Assembly (NCBI GenBank): GCA_947089425.1
Contig: CAMUKG010000004.1
Span: forward strand, 1 to 64,000
Source of the DNA: an uncultured Clostridia bacterium
GTDB lineage: Bacteria > Bacillota > Clostridia > Christensenellales > Pumilibacteraceae
DNA: 64,000 bases
Reading direction: 5' to 3'
Part shown: positions 8,201 to 17,034 of the stretch, piece by piece
Numbering within the stretch: position 1 is the stretch's first letter
How the letters are laid out: each line of letters begins with the position of its first letter
Made by a program: the position numbers and the translations under genes
Notes under the pieces: model-generated
Seen by the model: the letters and a program-made list of their open reading frames with translations, nothing else
Database searches by the model: none
What the model was told of the DNA's origin: nothing

Positions 8201-9662
8201 CACGATTTCGTTGTTTTACGGCAGTTCCGCTTTCGGAACGCTTAAATATTCGGCAACCGACAAAACGCTTTCGGGCAGTATGTTTTCGGCGTTTACCGAT
8301 ACTGTGAAAACTGATATGAAGCTGTTTTTGTACGACGGCTTTAAAGGGTATTGGGTTTCGAACGATACCGATTTTCTTTCGGTGGAGTTTAACGGGCTCG
8401 GCAACTATAATGCGGAGGGCAACGAAAGTCACCTTGCTGTGAGAGGTAACGTGATCGTTTGCGGCGAGAACGCGGGGAAATATTCGATTGAAAACGGAAC
8501 GCTCGTCGGTTCGTTTACTTTCAAAGGCACCGATTATGCGCTCGCATACGACGAAAAACAAGAAACCGTTACGATTACGGGCGGCGGGAAAAACGTTGTG
8601 CTTCTTTTGCGCGACGGTTGGTTCGGCTACGACTTAATAGACGATGCGGGGAACGTTTATTCGTTTGACGGAAGAGGTAGCATACAGGGCGGTGACGGCG
8701 GAGAAATAAAAGTTACGGGCGCCGATGCCAAAACATATCGCTACAAAATAGCGACCGACGGTAATGTTACGGTCAGCTACGGCGGACAAAACGGAACGCT
8801 TACGGTTAACTCTTCGGATAATTGTTACGTTCTTGCGCTCGGCGGCGTTTCGGTTAATTTGTATGTTCGCAACGACTTCGGCGGCGAATGGCTTATAGGG
8901 AAAACGGACGGTAAAACTCTCACGGTGGGGAAGATAGGCGCCGACGGTACGGCTTCGGGCGCTTTCTGCGGCGAAAACGTACAATACAAATATGAGCGCG
9001 ACACCAAAGAACTTTCGTTTGAATATCAAGGAAATGAGGGAAAACTTTCCGCGCATACCGCAAAACTCGAATCGGGCGCAACGGTTTGCGAACTTAGGTT
9101 CGAGCTCGGCTCCGACGAAGGAATTTGCGTTCGCAGAGAAAACGTCGATTCGTTTATGGGAACTTACACAGCCGAAAATTCCGCACTGTTGCTCGACGGA
9201 CTCAGCGCGTCGTATTTCGGAAACGGCACGGCCGTTTTGGATAAAGGCGGGCAAACGCTCACGGTGTATTATGCCGTGAACGAACGCGGGCAGGTTGTGC
9301 TCAGCGACAGCGGCAGGGTGCTTTACGTATTCGAGCAAGACGCGAGCGGCGAATATAAAAAAGACGGCAAAAGCTATAAGCTTTCTAAGCCGTTTACGTT
9401 CCTATATAACCGCGTGACATACGGGGTAACTGCGGGCAAACCCGATAAAACCAAAGTTTATGTTTTTGACGGGGTGAGCAAGGTGTACGACGCGCAAGGC
9501 AAGCTTGCGTATACGTATGTGATGCTCGACCAAACGGAACAGGATAAGCTTGATTTGATTTTGCGCTTTGTGTTTACCGATTCGAAAGGAAAGAAGTACG
9601 ACGCGCAACTCGATTACGGCAGTACCGATTACACTTTGAAAATATTCGAAATAGCGGGATAA
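5238..9662 (+). CDS. Large multidomain surface lipoprotein
   Basis: This 1474-residue protein has a lipoprotein signal with Cys23 (GLALGC) as the likely lipidation site. After two beta-rich modules (about 30-190), residues 195-565 form a repeat region of the GLUG/right-handed-helix kind: the pattern 'GGIAG' recurs with phrases such as FSGHFNGNGHKISNY and SFSTGEI. An InlB-type module follows (about 590-680, ending DITLYAGF). The rest is a chain of roughly 100-residue beta modules, several starting like FVGTWE, YAGTWM, FKGYWV or FMGTYT, resembling lipocalin-like 'GTW' repeats. It is exposed on the outer face of the membrane and may bind polysaccharide or protein, which is inference. The start is ATG with ACGGAG just upstream. 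It is transcribed alone. Confidence 0.75.
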   Translation: MKKIYVTILAAICAACVGLALGCESAKEPDYYKLTFKETDGITYTSEIMSGAEVRSGYEVRFKVKFDEENFTGELAVKANGEALEPNSDGDYSFVMTEDTVVEVDGIYPIARYSVTFEEGAFRTRYTTPSGEPLSGEVNVTAGESISFKVVQSVYYVGDRTVVANTQILEPDNSGVYTVSVTEKIRIGVQNLVIDDPFYRRPNCGNGTAANPYKISRPIDLYSLADLVNAGFYTDVKYAYYELTEDIDMRGEQLYIIGDATTDTAFFSGHFNGNGHKISNYFIEDTIIEQESFTEVFLPYVGLFGYVMASPYGAAEIRNLTLEDFDLHIDSSVFNGNALAGGIAGFGMGLELTGCSISGNITVAANDKKNTDTGEYNYTYVGGVAGVLQPYVAENFVLSSSVRSCASGVNITVQSGNVFGAGGIVAYLISADRQVPSYVVNSYSRGNIEGAIRAGGIAGTASANTAVMNCYSLGKIAAHTALSTSGNDTTEGYSYAGGIAGYLGCNSAITHSFSTGEITATTVNSKRYALSDAIAAAFEKGKVSSVSELDSYAFVCFGKQGEQISKEFYTDVLKWTSTDWKFDGDYPQINFESTTAEFTVTLEFTGEGVSGELSVPMKDTYLPMAYWNFADDGIPEFISRDNMRSYGYFFDAELTKAVPYAFVPTCDITLYAGFADYSEVEGTYFIQDGSGNAASIALAVDGTLSYRSGAKTHSSYYTYNGEKILLYNTVLGSHAHAGYNGIDDFEATFVNGSSDVLALKDIYMHLNSSYRPLTAVKKPNGFVYGEYYTNDTSYSFYSDGTGVKTELGDNPIKEAFMYVVLSGKVQIRTESGAEFEATLASDGTIQSIEDISVKRLDEFVGTWEKSASVLKSYTFDGKGKWEYKYYGYGADGAEQIKDSASGTYTVSGGIATLNDGKKAQFTQDGFVEIDGELFFADNSYAGTWMNNSDGLLEITLSGIGKNGYGEAKVDFGSSYPEYDVTYEAKADGTISLFYGSSAFGTLKYSATDKTLSGSMFSAFTDTVKTDMKLFLYDGFKGYWVSNDTDFLSVEFNGLGNYNAEGNESHLAVRGNVIVCGENAGKYSIENGTLVGSFTFKGTDYALAYDEKQETVTITGGGKNVVLLLRDGWFGYDLIDDAGNVYSFDGRGSIQGGDGGEIKVTGADAKTYRYKIATDGNVTVSYGGQNGTLTVNSSDNCYVLALGGVSVNLYVRNDFGGEWLIGKTDGKTLTVGKIGADGTASGAFCGENVQYKYERDTKELSFEYQGNEGKLSAHTAKLESGATVCELRFELGSDEGICVRRENVDSFMGTYTAENSALLLDGLSASYFGNGTAVLDKGGQTLTVYYAVNERGQVVLSDSGRVLYVFEQDASGEYKKDGKSYKLSKPFTFLYNRVTYGVTAGKPDKTKVYVFDGVSKVYDAQGKLAYTYVMLDQTEQDKLDLILRFVFTDSKGKKYDAQLDYGSTDYTLKIFEIAG

Positions 9663-9673
9663 AGTATTTTATT

Positions 9674-9700
9674 TGTTGCGGAGCTTGCAACTGAGAGCTA
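9674..9700 (+). repeat. Interspersed hairpin repeat, family A, copy 1
   Basis: TTGTTGCGGAGCTTGCAAC followed by TGAGAGCT. Close copies lie at 24989-25015 and 50282-50308. GTTGC and GCAAC can pair. Confidence 0.65.
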
Positions 9701-9709
9701 ATGTACTCA

Positions 9710-9758
9710 GCCGAGCGCGAAGCGCGAACGCCACGAGCGTATGCGAGTATTGCGAGGC
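9710..9758 (+). repeat. Interspersed 49-bp repeat, family B, copy 1
   Basis: The 49 bases starting AGCCGAGCGCGAAGCGCG recur at 51091-51139 with a single mismatch (CACGAGC versus CACTAGC). Confidence 0.8.
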
Positions 9759-9786
9759 GGACGAAGCCAAACGCAGCCGCAACAAG

Positions 9787-11061
9787 TTAAATATTTTTAA
9801 TCATAAGCCTTATAATTTCTTCGTCGGTTTCTTTCATGCCAATGCGGGCAAGGTCGCAAACGTTTTCGATTGTGTTCTCAACGCCGCGCTCCAAAATGCC
9901 GTCGCCGCCGAAAAATTGGCTTCCGTTTTTATACATTTCCATTCCGAGCAATCCCGCGTCTACCGATGCGGCTATCTTTGCGGCGCAACTCGATTTTGCG
10001 CCGTCGCAAATCAGTCCCGAAGTTACGGCGAGGGCGTTCACAATCGTGTGCGCTATTTCGTCGTATTTGCCGCCGTGCAAGTAGCACACTCCCGCGCCCG
10101 CACCCGCGCCCGCGCTAACCGCTCCGCAATATGCCGAAAGTCGACCTATACCCGTTTTTAAGTGCACCGTTATAAGGTTTGAGAGCGCAAGCGCGCGAAT
10201 AAGCATGTCGCGCGAGCAACCGATCTCTTCGGCATAAACTATAACGGGGAGCGACGCCGTGAGCCCTTGATTGCCGCTTCCCGAAACTATAACTACGGGA
10301 AGGGCGCACCCGTTCATTCGCGCGTCGCTGCCTGCCGCCGCAAACGCCTTAGCTCTGTTGAAAACCGAATCGCCGCGAGCGGCAAGAAGTATTTTTCCCA
10401 CGCGCGCGCCGTAGTCGTTTTTAAGCCCTTCTCGTGCGATTGCTAGGTTGCAGTCTATTTGTCTTTCGATTACCTCTTGCACGTCGGTAACGTTTAAACG
10501 GTCGGCAAATTCCACAATGTTCTTAACGGTTAAAACGGTTCTGTCGGTAAAGCCGCCGTCGCTTTCGGCGGGATTGTTTTCGCCGCCTATGCGCACGCCG
10601 TTTTTTTCTATGCTCACCACGTTGGTGTGATGCCCCGCAATGCGCACGCTTGCGCTTTCGCCGTCTGTGAAAACGCTAACCGTTATATCGAACGCGCAAC
10701 CCGATTGCGATTGCTTAACTTCGAAATTTACCGTTTTCAAATATTCGACTATTTTTTTGCGCTCGGCGTCGGATAGGTAAGATAGCACTTTAAGCTTGTT
10801 TTGGGGATTGCCCGCAACTATTCCCGCAGCGGCGGCTGATGCGATTCCTTTCAGTCCGCCCGTGTTTGGCACGATTACGCTTTTTACGTTTTTAAGAATG
10901 TTCCCGCTCACGAGCAGTTGCGCGCGGTTTGGAAGAGCGCCCAGCGTGTTGCGAGCGAGCGCGGCGGCATAGGCTACCGCAATCGGCTCTGTGCAGCCTG
11001 TTGCTGGCAAAAGTTCTTCGTTTAGTATTTTTACGTATTGAGAGTATAACGATTCGTTCAT
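9787..11061 (-). CDS. L-cysteine desulfidase / UPF0597 family enzyme
   Basis: This 424-residue cytosolic protein belongs to the CyuA/YhaM (UPF0597, serine dehydratase alpha-like) family, whose studied members use a [4Fe-4S] cluster to break L-cysteine into sulfide, pyruvate and ammonia. The family's N-terminal LLPATGCTEPIAVAYA is seen at about residues 18-33. Further conserved cysteines lie in GCALP, GCSRD, LICDGAKSSCAAK and near the C-terminus. The start at 11061 is chosen because AAGGA sits 7 bases upstream; an ATG 45 bases earlier lacks a site. It is a single gene facing away from the redox operon that starts at 11226. The exact substrate (cysteine or serine) is not proven by sequence. Confidence 0.85.
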   Translation of the reverse strand: MNESLYSQYVKILNEELLPATGCTEPIAVAYAAALARNTLGALPNRAQLLVSGNILKNVKSVIVPNTGGLKGIASAAAAGIVAGNPQNKLKVLSYLSDAERKKIVEYLKTVNFEVKQSQSGCAFDITVSVFTDGESASVRIAGHHTNVVSIEKNGVRIGGENNPAESDGGFTDRTVLTVKNIVEFADRLNVTDVQEVIERQIDCNLAIAREGLKNDYGARVGKILLAARGDSVFNRAKAFAAAGSDARMNGCALPVVIVSGSGNQGLTASLPVIVYAEEIGCSRDMLIRALALSNLITVHLKTGIGRLSAYCGAVSAGAGAGAGVCYLHGGKYDEIAHTIVNALAVTSGLICDGAKSSCAAKIAASVDAGLLGMEMYKNGSQFFGGDGILERGVENTIENVCDLARIGMKETDEEIIRLMIKNI

Positions 11062-11190
11062 TTGTAAGTCCTTAGGCGTATTATGCGTATGTGCGAATAT
11101 GCGCAACGATAAAATCGCTTTTATTCAGCATACATTTTCTTTGCCGTTATGTCAAGCGAATAGAGCGCGCTCGTTCGGACTTTAAATCGC

Positions 11191-11219
11191 TTGACGGCAC
11201 GAGCGAGGCTTGATATAAT
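11191..11219 (+). promoter_or_regulatory. Promoter of the CXXC/polyferredoxin operon
   Basis: TTGACG (11191-11196), 17 bases, TATAAT (11214-11219). The next gene's ATG is at 11226, seven bases past the -10 box, so the message is probably leaderless. Confidence 0.75.
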
Positions 11220-11225
11220 TAGAAC

Positions 11226-12128
11226 ATGACTGAAAAGACTCGAAAAACCATATTGCTCGCCTACGGAGCGGTGCTCGGAGCGTTTACCGTTACGGTGGGG
11301 GCGTTGCTTATTTGGCAGGTGCTCTCGCTGTATTTCGCGGGAAAGGCGAGTGCGGGCGGGCAAATATTTTCGCGCGCGAACGTGAGCGCCGCGCTCGGCA
11401 AAATAGCGCCCGCGCTGTGGTTGTGGCTTGCGCTCGCGGCAATAGGTTTCGGAGTGGGGGCAGCGTTTCAAACGTCTCGAAAAGCGGCGCGGCAAGACGT
11501 GCGTTACACTCTTTACAGGCTTAAAAATCGGCTCCCCAAATCGGGCGCAACGCCGCAAGGAGCGCTCGGCGAGGCGGCAAAAAGCGTGCGGCGCGAGGAA
11601 ACCGTCCTCAAAATTTTGTGGCTTTGTTGCGGCGCTGTGGCGCTCGCAAGCGCTGTGTATGCTGTGGTATATCTTGCGAACCCCGCGCACTTTCCGTCGC
11701 GCGTATCAAAAGAGAACGTTACAGCCGAAATGCTCGATATGGTTAAGCGTTTTATTCCGTGCGTTACGTGGACGTTTTTATTCGCGTGCTGTATAGGAAT
11801 TTACGAACGCCTTTCGGCAAAAAAACAGTTGCCCGAAGTTAAGAAGCTCTCGGCGGCGTATAAGAGCGGCGAAATCGTTTCGGAGATGAATGGACAAGCT
11901 CCGCAAGGATTTGGCGCCAAGCTCGAAGCAAAGGCGCAAAACAATAAGTTTTTTACGTTTTTAAGCAAAGCTTTTAACTTTTTCCGCAGATACGGAAAAA
12001 CGGTTGCACGCGCGGCAACGGGTTGTTTTGCAGTCGCGTTTATCATAGCGGGAATTTTTAACGACGGCGCGCGCGATGTGCTAATTAAAGCGGTGAATAT
12101 ATGCACGGAGTGTATCGGACTTGGCTAA
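11226..12128 (+). CDS. Membrane protein with CD1871A-like C-terminal CXXC motif
   Basis: This 300-residue integral membrane protein has hydrophobic segments at about 10-36, 62-82, 131-151 and 178-196, with a last one near 265-285. The extreme C-terminus, ICTECIGLG (Cys293, Cys296), matches the signature of the short CD1871A family of CXXC membrane proteins in Clostridia, here on a much longer N-terminal part. The next gene overlaps by 8 bases and encodes an Fe-S/thioredoxin fusion, so the CXXC pair may pass reducing equivalents across the membrane. The start appears leaderless: ATG coincides with the predicted transcription start and no Shine-Dalgarno exists. The N-terminal region is of no family I know. 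Confidence 0.7.
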   Translation: MTEKTRKTILLAYGAVLGAFTVTVGALLIWQVLSLYFAGKASAGGQIFSRANVSAALGKIAPALWLWLALAAIGFGVGAAFQTSRKAARQDVRYTLYRLKNRLPKSGATPQGALGEAAKSVRREETVLKILWLCCGAVALASAVYAVVYLANPAHFPSRVSKENVTAEMLDMVKRFIPCVTWTFLFACCIGIYERLSAKKQLPEVKKLSAAYKSGEIVSEMNGQAPQGFGAKLEAKAQNNKFFTFLSKAFNFFRRYGKTVARAATGCFAVAFIIAGIFNDGARDVLIKAVNICTECIGLG

Positions 12129-13800
12129 GGTAAAGAATGTTTTTAAAAAAATAGGCGGGTGGTTTGTTCGTCACGCGCCCACCAAACGCCGACTGATTCA
12201 AATTTATTCCGCGCTTCTCTTTAACGCGAATCTAAAAGGATATTTCGGCAAAGGCAACAACGTTATTTTTCGCGGAGTCACAAAATATTTGTGCACGCCC
12301 GGACTTAATTGCTATTCGTGTCCGGGAGCGGTGACGGCGTGCCCGCTCGGCGCGCTTCAAAACGCTATGGCGGCGTCTAAAACGCGCGCGCCGTATTACA
12401 TAATAGGAATACTGTGCTTGCTCGGGCTAATGTTCGGAAGAACGATTTGCGGCTTTTTGTGCCCTACGGGGCTCGGGCAAGATTTGCTTTATAAAATCAA
12501 AACGCCCAAATTGCGCAAGAGCAGGTTTACCCGCATTTTTTCGTATTTTAAATATGTTTTGCTTGCGGTGCTCGTAATAGCTATTCCGGTTATTTATCAA
12601 GGCATACCGGCGTTTTGCAAATACGTCTGTCCTGCGGGAACGTTCGGCGGTTCGCTGTTTTTGCTCATGAACCCGAACAACGCCGACTTTTTTTCAATGC
12701 TCGGATATTTGTTCAGTTGGAAATTTGTGTTGCTTGTAGTTTTCGTTGTTGCGAGCGTGTTTATTTACCGATTTTTCTGCCGCTTCTTTTGCCCGCTCGG
12801 TGCAATTCTCGGCTTTTTCAATAAGTTCGCGTTTATCGGCGTGAGTCTCGACAACGGGAAATGCACCGATTGCGGACTTTGCGTGCAAACTTGCAAAATG
12901 GACGTGAAACGCGTTGGAGACCACGAGTGCATAAACTGCGGCGAATGTATTCCCGTTTGCCCCACGAAAGCAATAGGGTGGAAGGGCGCGAAATTGTTTT
13001 TGCACCCGTCGGCAACCGACGATTTGCCTATTCCCGCCGTAGAGCGCGCGCCGCTTGCGGCTATGGCGGCTGAAACTTCGGCTGTGCAAAATTCCGCTTC
13101 GGCTAATTTGAGTCTTTTCGAAAGCGGCGCGAGCGAGGCAACCGACGCAATAAACGCGCAAGCGCAAAATTCCGCATCGGAAAATAAAGAAAAAAATAGA
13201 CAACTTACTCCCGACGAAAAAAGATTAAAACGCAATTTCGGCTTGCAGATAGGCGCTTGGGCGCTTGCACTCGTGCTTCTAATAACGGCGCTCGTGTATT
13301 ATAACTTTTTGGCGCCCTCAAATGTAACGCGGGTTTACGCTCTCGGCGACAAATGCCCCGACTTTGCGCTATCAACTTACGATACGCAAGGAGCGTATTC
13401 GGGCGGCGTAAAGACGGATAAATTTTCGTCGCTCGAATATAAAGGCACAGTTACCGTAATTAACTTTTGGTATACCACTTGCGACCCGTGTGTGGAAGAA
13501 CTTCCGTATTTCGAGAGCGTTAAAGAAAAGTTTGGCGATAAAGTTGTTATGGTTGCGGTGCACGCCGCGAACATGGCGAGCGAGAGCGAGGTGCAAGGCT
13601 TTATAAACGGCAAGGGTTGGCGCGATTGGCAAATAATTTTCGCGCAAGACACCTCCGAAACAGATTGCTTCACCATGCTCGGCGGAAAGAGCGCCTATCC
13701 GTTAACCGTTGTGGTGAATACTTCGGGCGTAATATCTTTTGTGCAACAAGGCAAAACGAGCGAAGCGGCTCTCACTGAGGCGATAGAGAACGCAATGTGA
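12121..13800 (+). CDS. Polyferredoxin membrane protein fused to TlpA-like thioredoxin
   Basis: The product has 559 residues. The N-terminal half resembles NapH/NosR/RdxA-type membrane ferredoxins: four or five hydrophobic segments between residues 90 and 240 with cysteine pairs CYSCPG, CGFLCPTG, CKYVCPAG and CRFFCPLG, then two 4Fe-4S motifs (CTDCGLCVQTC and CINCGECIPVC) at about 244-285. An Ala/Ser-rich linker leads to a TM segment (about 378-398) and a C-terminal thioredoxin domain with CDPC (Cys454, Cys457). This order suggests cytosolic electrons pass through Fe-S centres to an outward-facing thioredoxin. The start is TTG at 12121 with GGAG at 12107-12110, overlapping the upstream gene. 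Such a fusion is uncommon; separate proteins are usual. Confidence 0.8.
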   Translation: MAKVKNVFKKIGGWFVRHAPTKRRLIQIYSALLFNANLKGYFGKGNNVIFRGVTKYLCTPGLNCYSCPGAVTACPLGALQNAMAASKTRAPYYIIGILCLLGLMFGRTICGFLCPTGLGQDLLYKIKTPKLRKSRFTRIFSYFKYVLLAVLVIAIPVIYQGIPAFCKYVCPAGTFGGSLFLLMNPNNADFFSMLGYLFSWKFVLLVVFVVASVFIYRFFCRFFCPLGAILGFFNKFAFIGVSLDNGKCTDCGLCVQTCKMDVKRVGDHECINCGECIPVCPTKAIGWKGAKLFLHPSATDDLPIPAVERAPLAAMAAETSAVQNSASANLSLFESGASEATDAINAQAQNSASENKEKNRQLTPDEKRLKRNFGLQIGAWALALVLLITALVYYNFLAPSNVTRVYALGDKCPDFALSTYDTQGAYSGGVKTDKFSSLEYKGTVTVINFWYTTCDPCVEELPYFESVKEKFGDKVVMVAVHAANMASESEVQGFINGKGWRDWQIIFAQDTSETDCFTMLGGKSAYPLTVVVNTSGVISFVQQGKTSEAALTEAIENAM

Positions 13801-13875
13801 GCGGTTAAGATTGCTTCGATAGGCTCGCGGTTACATTGTTTGGAGGGGAGAGGTCCTTTAAGAATACGCGGATAA

Positions 13876-13906
13876 GAAAAAGCGCTCGAATGGTCGAGCG
13901 CTTTTT
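13876..13906. terminator. Bidirectional terminator
   Basis: AAAAAGCGCTCGA pairs with TCGAGCGCTTTTT around ATGG. The A-run on the left gives a T-run on the minus strand, so it serves both the polyferredoxin operon and the convergent lipoprotein operon. Confidence 0.9.
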
Positions 13907-13926
13907 GCGTGAGTTATTTTTTGTTT

Positions 13927-16419
13927 TTATTCTTGTGCGGCTACTTCTGTGAAAAAAAGATAGAACGATTCGTCCCACTGGCTATCGGCTGCAACGGTTA
14001 TTTCCGCATCTGTGTTAATTTGAGCGGTTACGGTGTAATCGTTTTCGCCGTTAAGCGTATAGTCGATTCCGCTTATTGTAATAGTTATGGTGGATCGACG
14101 GCTAAACTGCATTCCGTCTATTTTGATTGTGTAAGTTCCCGTTTCTCCGCCGAATTTCATTGTAATGGGTGAATGAACGCTTATGTTGCTTATTTCATTT
14201 CCGTTTTCACCCACTATGAATTTGGGCGCTTCCGCGCTTTCCAAAGTGAACAAATAATCTTTCGCAATTTCCGCATTTATGTAAATTTCAACTTCTTTGT
14301 TCGCTTCGAAGTAAATGGGCGCGCCTACGATATTTCCGTTCTCGTCGGGTTCGTATGTGTCGTTGAAATCAAACAAAGCACCTTCAAAACCTTTTACTAT
14401 GGACAAAAGTCCGTCAATGTCATTTTCCGAAATAACTACTCTGTAATAACCGCTTTTTTCGGGCGTGAAGAAGAATGTGCGTTCTGTCTCGGCTTCGTCA
14501 ATAGTAACATTATTTAAACCTACGCCAATATACGGTTCGGAACCAGGTGACGTTTTAAACACCGTTAAATTGTACTCGGCGGCTTCAAGCCATGAGTATC
14601 CGCAGTAGAACGAGAACGTTTCGCCCGCTTTCAATTCGAATTCATATGTGCCCGAGAAGACGAATTCATCGTCTTCGTTTTCTTTTTCGCCTATTATGGG
14701 GTTATTCGCGTCGGTCGTCCAAATCAAGGCTTTGTCGTCGGTTGCCGTAAGTCTGAATTTTCCGCCGCTTTGCGATTTTACGGTGTAAAGCTTTCCGTCA
14801 TATGCTTCGCTTTTTGTAAGCGATATTGTGCGCATACCGGTAGCGAGAATAACTCCCGTTCCGGCTACCGTGTTCGAGCCGAAATATTTGCAGGGAATGA
14901 GCCAGTTCGGCGCGGTAAGCGATTGAATTCCCAAAAAGGAATTGCTCATGTATTCGAGGAACGTTTTCAGCTCTTCGTTCACGGGATACATTCCGTAGCT
15001 GTTGGCGGCAAGGTCGGCATAACCTTTAATTTCTTTGGTCTCGCCGTCGTCGGCTAATTTGCCGTTTATAAATTCGATATAGTCGAACTTTATATACGGG
15101 TTGTCTTTTGACGGAAATTGATACGCCTGTATTCCTCTGTCGGTTTGTTGGTCGTATTTATTGAGCGCTATATCGCTTGCTCTCGTTGCTTTGGTAAGCA
15201 CAGCATAGAGAATAGGTCCGCTTTCGGTTCCCACATGGTAATAACCGTCGGAACCGAGCGCTACCGCTACGGAGCCGTCGTATTTGATTTCCATAAGACT
15301 GTCGCCTTCGGTTCTGTTTTCAGCAATTTTCGCGTCCGTCCACTCTACGGGATTGCCTGTGGGACGCAACGTTTGGAGCGTAACTTGTTGTTCTTCTTCT
15401 ACGTCGTCTGTGCGGGTTACTGAAACGGTTACGGCACAGTCTTTATCTGCTTTAACTCCGAAGTAAGAATCTTGACCCGCTTCGCTTTTTTTGAGTTCGA
15501 GCGAAATTGTGCCGTTGCCGGTGTAAATTTCCGAGTCGGTGGCGCTATCGGGAGCTTCGCCTGTTATGGCATAAGCATAAGCGGGGATTTTGTTTTCGTC
15601 AAACACAGTACTCGCTTTCGAAGCTATGTAATATATCATAGTGACGTTTGCATCGCTTTCGGTAGTGAACGAAAGAGCGTATTTTCCGCTTGCCGCAAGT
15701 CGCGCGTTATTCGTCACAGTATCGAGTTCTTCCGAACCGCTCATTCTCGGCGGTACATACGGATTGAAGTTGAAATACTCTATTATGCCGGATTTAACGT
15801 TTAAAACCAAATCGTTTCCGCTTTCAGTGAAAGTATCGTTTTTCGATTCGTCTTTTCCCGCATAGGCGCGTTTATATGAATGTCCTTGCGTAAGCGAGCC
15901 CGGAAACTTATTAGGGTAGAAGTCAAACACAGCCGCCGCAGTTCTTTCGGAATCGAAAACGAGAGAAGTTTTTGTGTCGTTAAAGTCGATTTCATAATGA
16001 TAATCGCAAGCGGGGTCGGTGTCATTTTCGCCGGACGCGGCAACTCGCGCTCTGTATGTGGCGCCTTCTTCGGGCTTGAATTCGAACGTTGCGATTCCGT
16101 TTGCGTCGGTGCTTGCTTTGCTCTCAACCGTAAGTCCCGATTTGTTTTGCTCGTCTTCGAAATAGTAGGCTTCGAACCAAACGTTTGCAATAGCGGCGGC
16201 TTGTTTGTCTTTCGCCGAAACGGTATATGTTTGCTTTACGGGTTCGGGGTCTTTGTCGTCGTCGGGGTCTTTGTCGTCGGGCGGCGTTTCCTGTTCGTTT
16301 CCGCCGCTCGGGGTATTGCCGTCGTTATCCGGATTTGCGGGCGTATCCTTGCATGCGAACAAGAACAGCATGCACAAACATAGAATAAAAGGCAGAATTT
16401 TTTGCAACACTTTTTTCAT
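13927..16419 (-). CDS. Large secreted lipoprotein with Cna-B-like N-terminal domain
   Basis: The product has 830 residues. A lipoprotein signal ends at FLFAC (Cys23), followed by a Pro/Asp/Gly-rich tether (25-60). Residues 62-130 look like a carboxypeptidase-regulatory/Cna-B-like beta sandwich (YTVSAKDKQAAAIANVWFEA, TDANGIATFEF). The remainder is beta-rich. A segment with GSDGYYHVGTESGPILYAVL resembles a segment of the thioredoxin lipoprotein at 17035-19875 (TDGYYHAVTETFDYGSKVYI), so the two share an extracellular module. AAGGAG precedes the ATG at good spacing. It lies 21 bases behind a small lipoprotein gene, in one operon from the promoter at 16958. No enzymatic motif is recognised. Confidence 0.75.
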   Translation of the reverse strand: MKKVLQKILPFILCLCMLFLFACKDTPANPDNDGNTPSGGNEQETPPDDKDPDDDKDPEPVKQTYTVSAKDKQAAAIANVWFEAYYFEDEQNKSGLTVESKASTDANGIATFEFKPEEGATYRARVAASGENDTDPACDYHYEIDFNDTKTSLVFDSERTAAAVFDFYPNKFPGSLTQGHSYKRAYAGKDESKNDTFTESGNDLVLNVKSGIIEYFNFNPYVPPRMSGSEELDTVTNNARLAASGKYALSFTTESDANVTMIYYIASKASTVFDENKIPAYAYAITGEAPDSATDSEIYTGNGTISLELKKSEAGQDSYFGVKADKDCAVTVSVTRTDDVEEEQQVTLQTLRPTGNPVEWTDAKIAENRTEGDSLMEIKYDGSVAVALGSDGYYHVGTESGPILYAVLTKATRASDIALNKYDQQTDRGIQAYQFPSKDNPYIKFDYIEFINGKLADDGETKEIKGYADLAANSYGMYPVNEELKTFLEYMSNSFLGIQSLTAPNWLIPCKYFGSNTVAGTGVILATGMRTISLTKSEAYDGKLYTVKSQSGGKFRLTATDDKALIWTTDANNPIIGEKENEDDEFVFSGTYEFELKAGETFSFYCGYSWLEAAEYNLTVFKTSPGSEPYIGVGLNNVTIDEAETERTFFFTPEKSGYYRVVISENDIDGLLSIVKGFEGALFDFNDTYEPDENGNIVGAPIYFEANKEVEIYINAEIAKDYLFTLESAEAPKFIVGENGNEISNISVHSPITMKFGGETGTYTIKIDGMQFSRRSTITITISGIDYTLNGENDYTVTAQINTDAEITVAADSQWDESFYLFFTEVAAQE

Positions 16420-16440
16420 GTTTGTATTCTCCTTAAAAAT

Positions 16441-16854
16441 TTAATTCTTGGTAATAGTGATTGTTATCGAACCGTAAGCCGTAAAATAAAGAGTTTCGGC
16501 ATTTGCGTCGTAACTATAACCGTCGGGCAACTTGTTGAGTTTAACGTGGAATTTTTCACCGCTTTTAAGAGCCACGGTGTCGTCGGTTGTGAAATTGCAT
16601 GTTCCGTCTGCTCCGACTTTTTTGGGCAAAAAGCAAGTTCCTTCTTCGCCCGCCGCATTCACGTGGCAAAGCTGAACGGTTGTGTCAACCTTTGTGCCGT
16701 CTACCGCAGTGCCGTCTGAATACACGAGCTTAACGGTGTAAGCGTCGGCCGTGGTTTTGTCGTCGTCGCCGCACGCCGCCGCAAACATGCCGAAGCAAAG
16801 CACTACGAGTGCAAGCGATAGAACGGTTGCGAGTTTTTTTGCGATTTTTTTCAT
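16441..16854 (-). CDS. Small lipoprotein, single Cna-B-like domain
   Basis: The product has 137 residues with a clear lipobox, FAAAC (Cys28). After an acidic DDDK tether, the rest fits one carboxypeptidase-regulatory/Cna-B-like domain (AYTVKLVYSDGTAVDGTKV, then ADGTCNFTTDD and SITITI at the end), the same kind of module as at the start of the 830- and 946-residue lipoproteins. Two cysteines (QLCHV, GTCFL) plus one in DGTCNF remain in the mature part, so a disulfide is possible. AGGAGG lies just upstream of the start. It is the first gene of a two-gene operon. Its function is unknown. Confidence 0.75.
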   Translation of the reverse strand: MKKIAKKLATVLSLALVVLCFGMFAAACGDDDKTTADAYTVKLVYSDGTAVDGTKVDTTVQLCHVNAAGEEGTCFLPKKVGADGTCNFTTDDTVALKSGEKFHVKLNKLPDGYSYDANAETLYFTAYGSITITITKN

Positions 16855-16957
16855 GGATAAAATCCTCCTGAATTAAAAAATTTTTATATTTATATAAGAA
16901 AACGGCACCACAACAAATAAGGTCACGACGCCGCTGTCTTCTAATAAAGTTTTTATA

Positions 16958-16986
16958 ATTTTATCATATAAGGAAAAAAGAGTCAA
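16958..16986 (-). promoter_or_regulatory. Promoter of the two-lipoprotein operon
   Basis: On the minus strand TTGACT (16986-16981) is followed after 17 bases by TAAAAT (16963-16958). Confidence 0.75.
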
Positions 16987-17034
16987 GCGAAAAATGACGG
17001 TTCTTGCTGCTCCCTTGCTCGCAAGGAAACAAAA

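Noticed and set aside
12694-13235. Minus-strand frames within the polyferredoxin gene.
   Set aside because: The plus-strand product has full sets of Fe-S and thioredoxin motifs. The opposite frames are shadows.
15801-16383. Open frames opposite the 830-residue lipoprotein gene.
   Set aside because: The minus-strand gene has a lipobox, ribosome binding site and promoter. The opposite frames have none.
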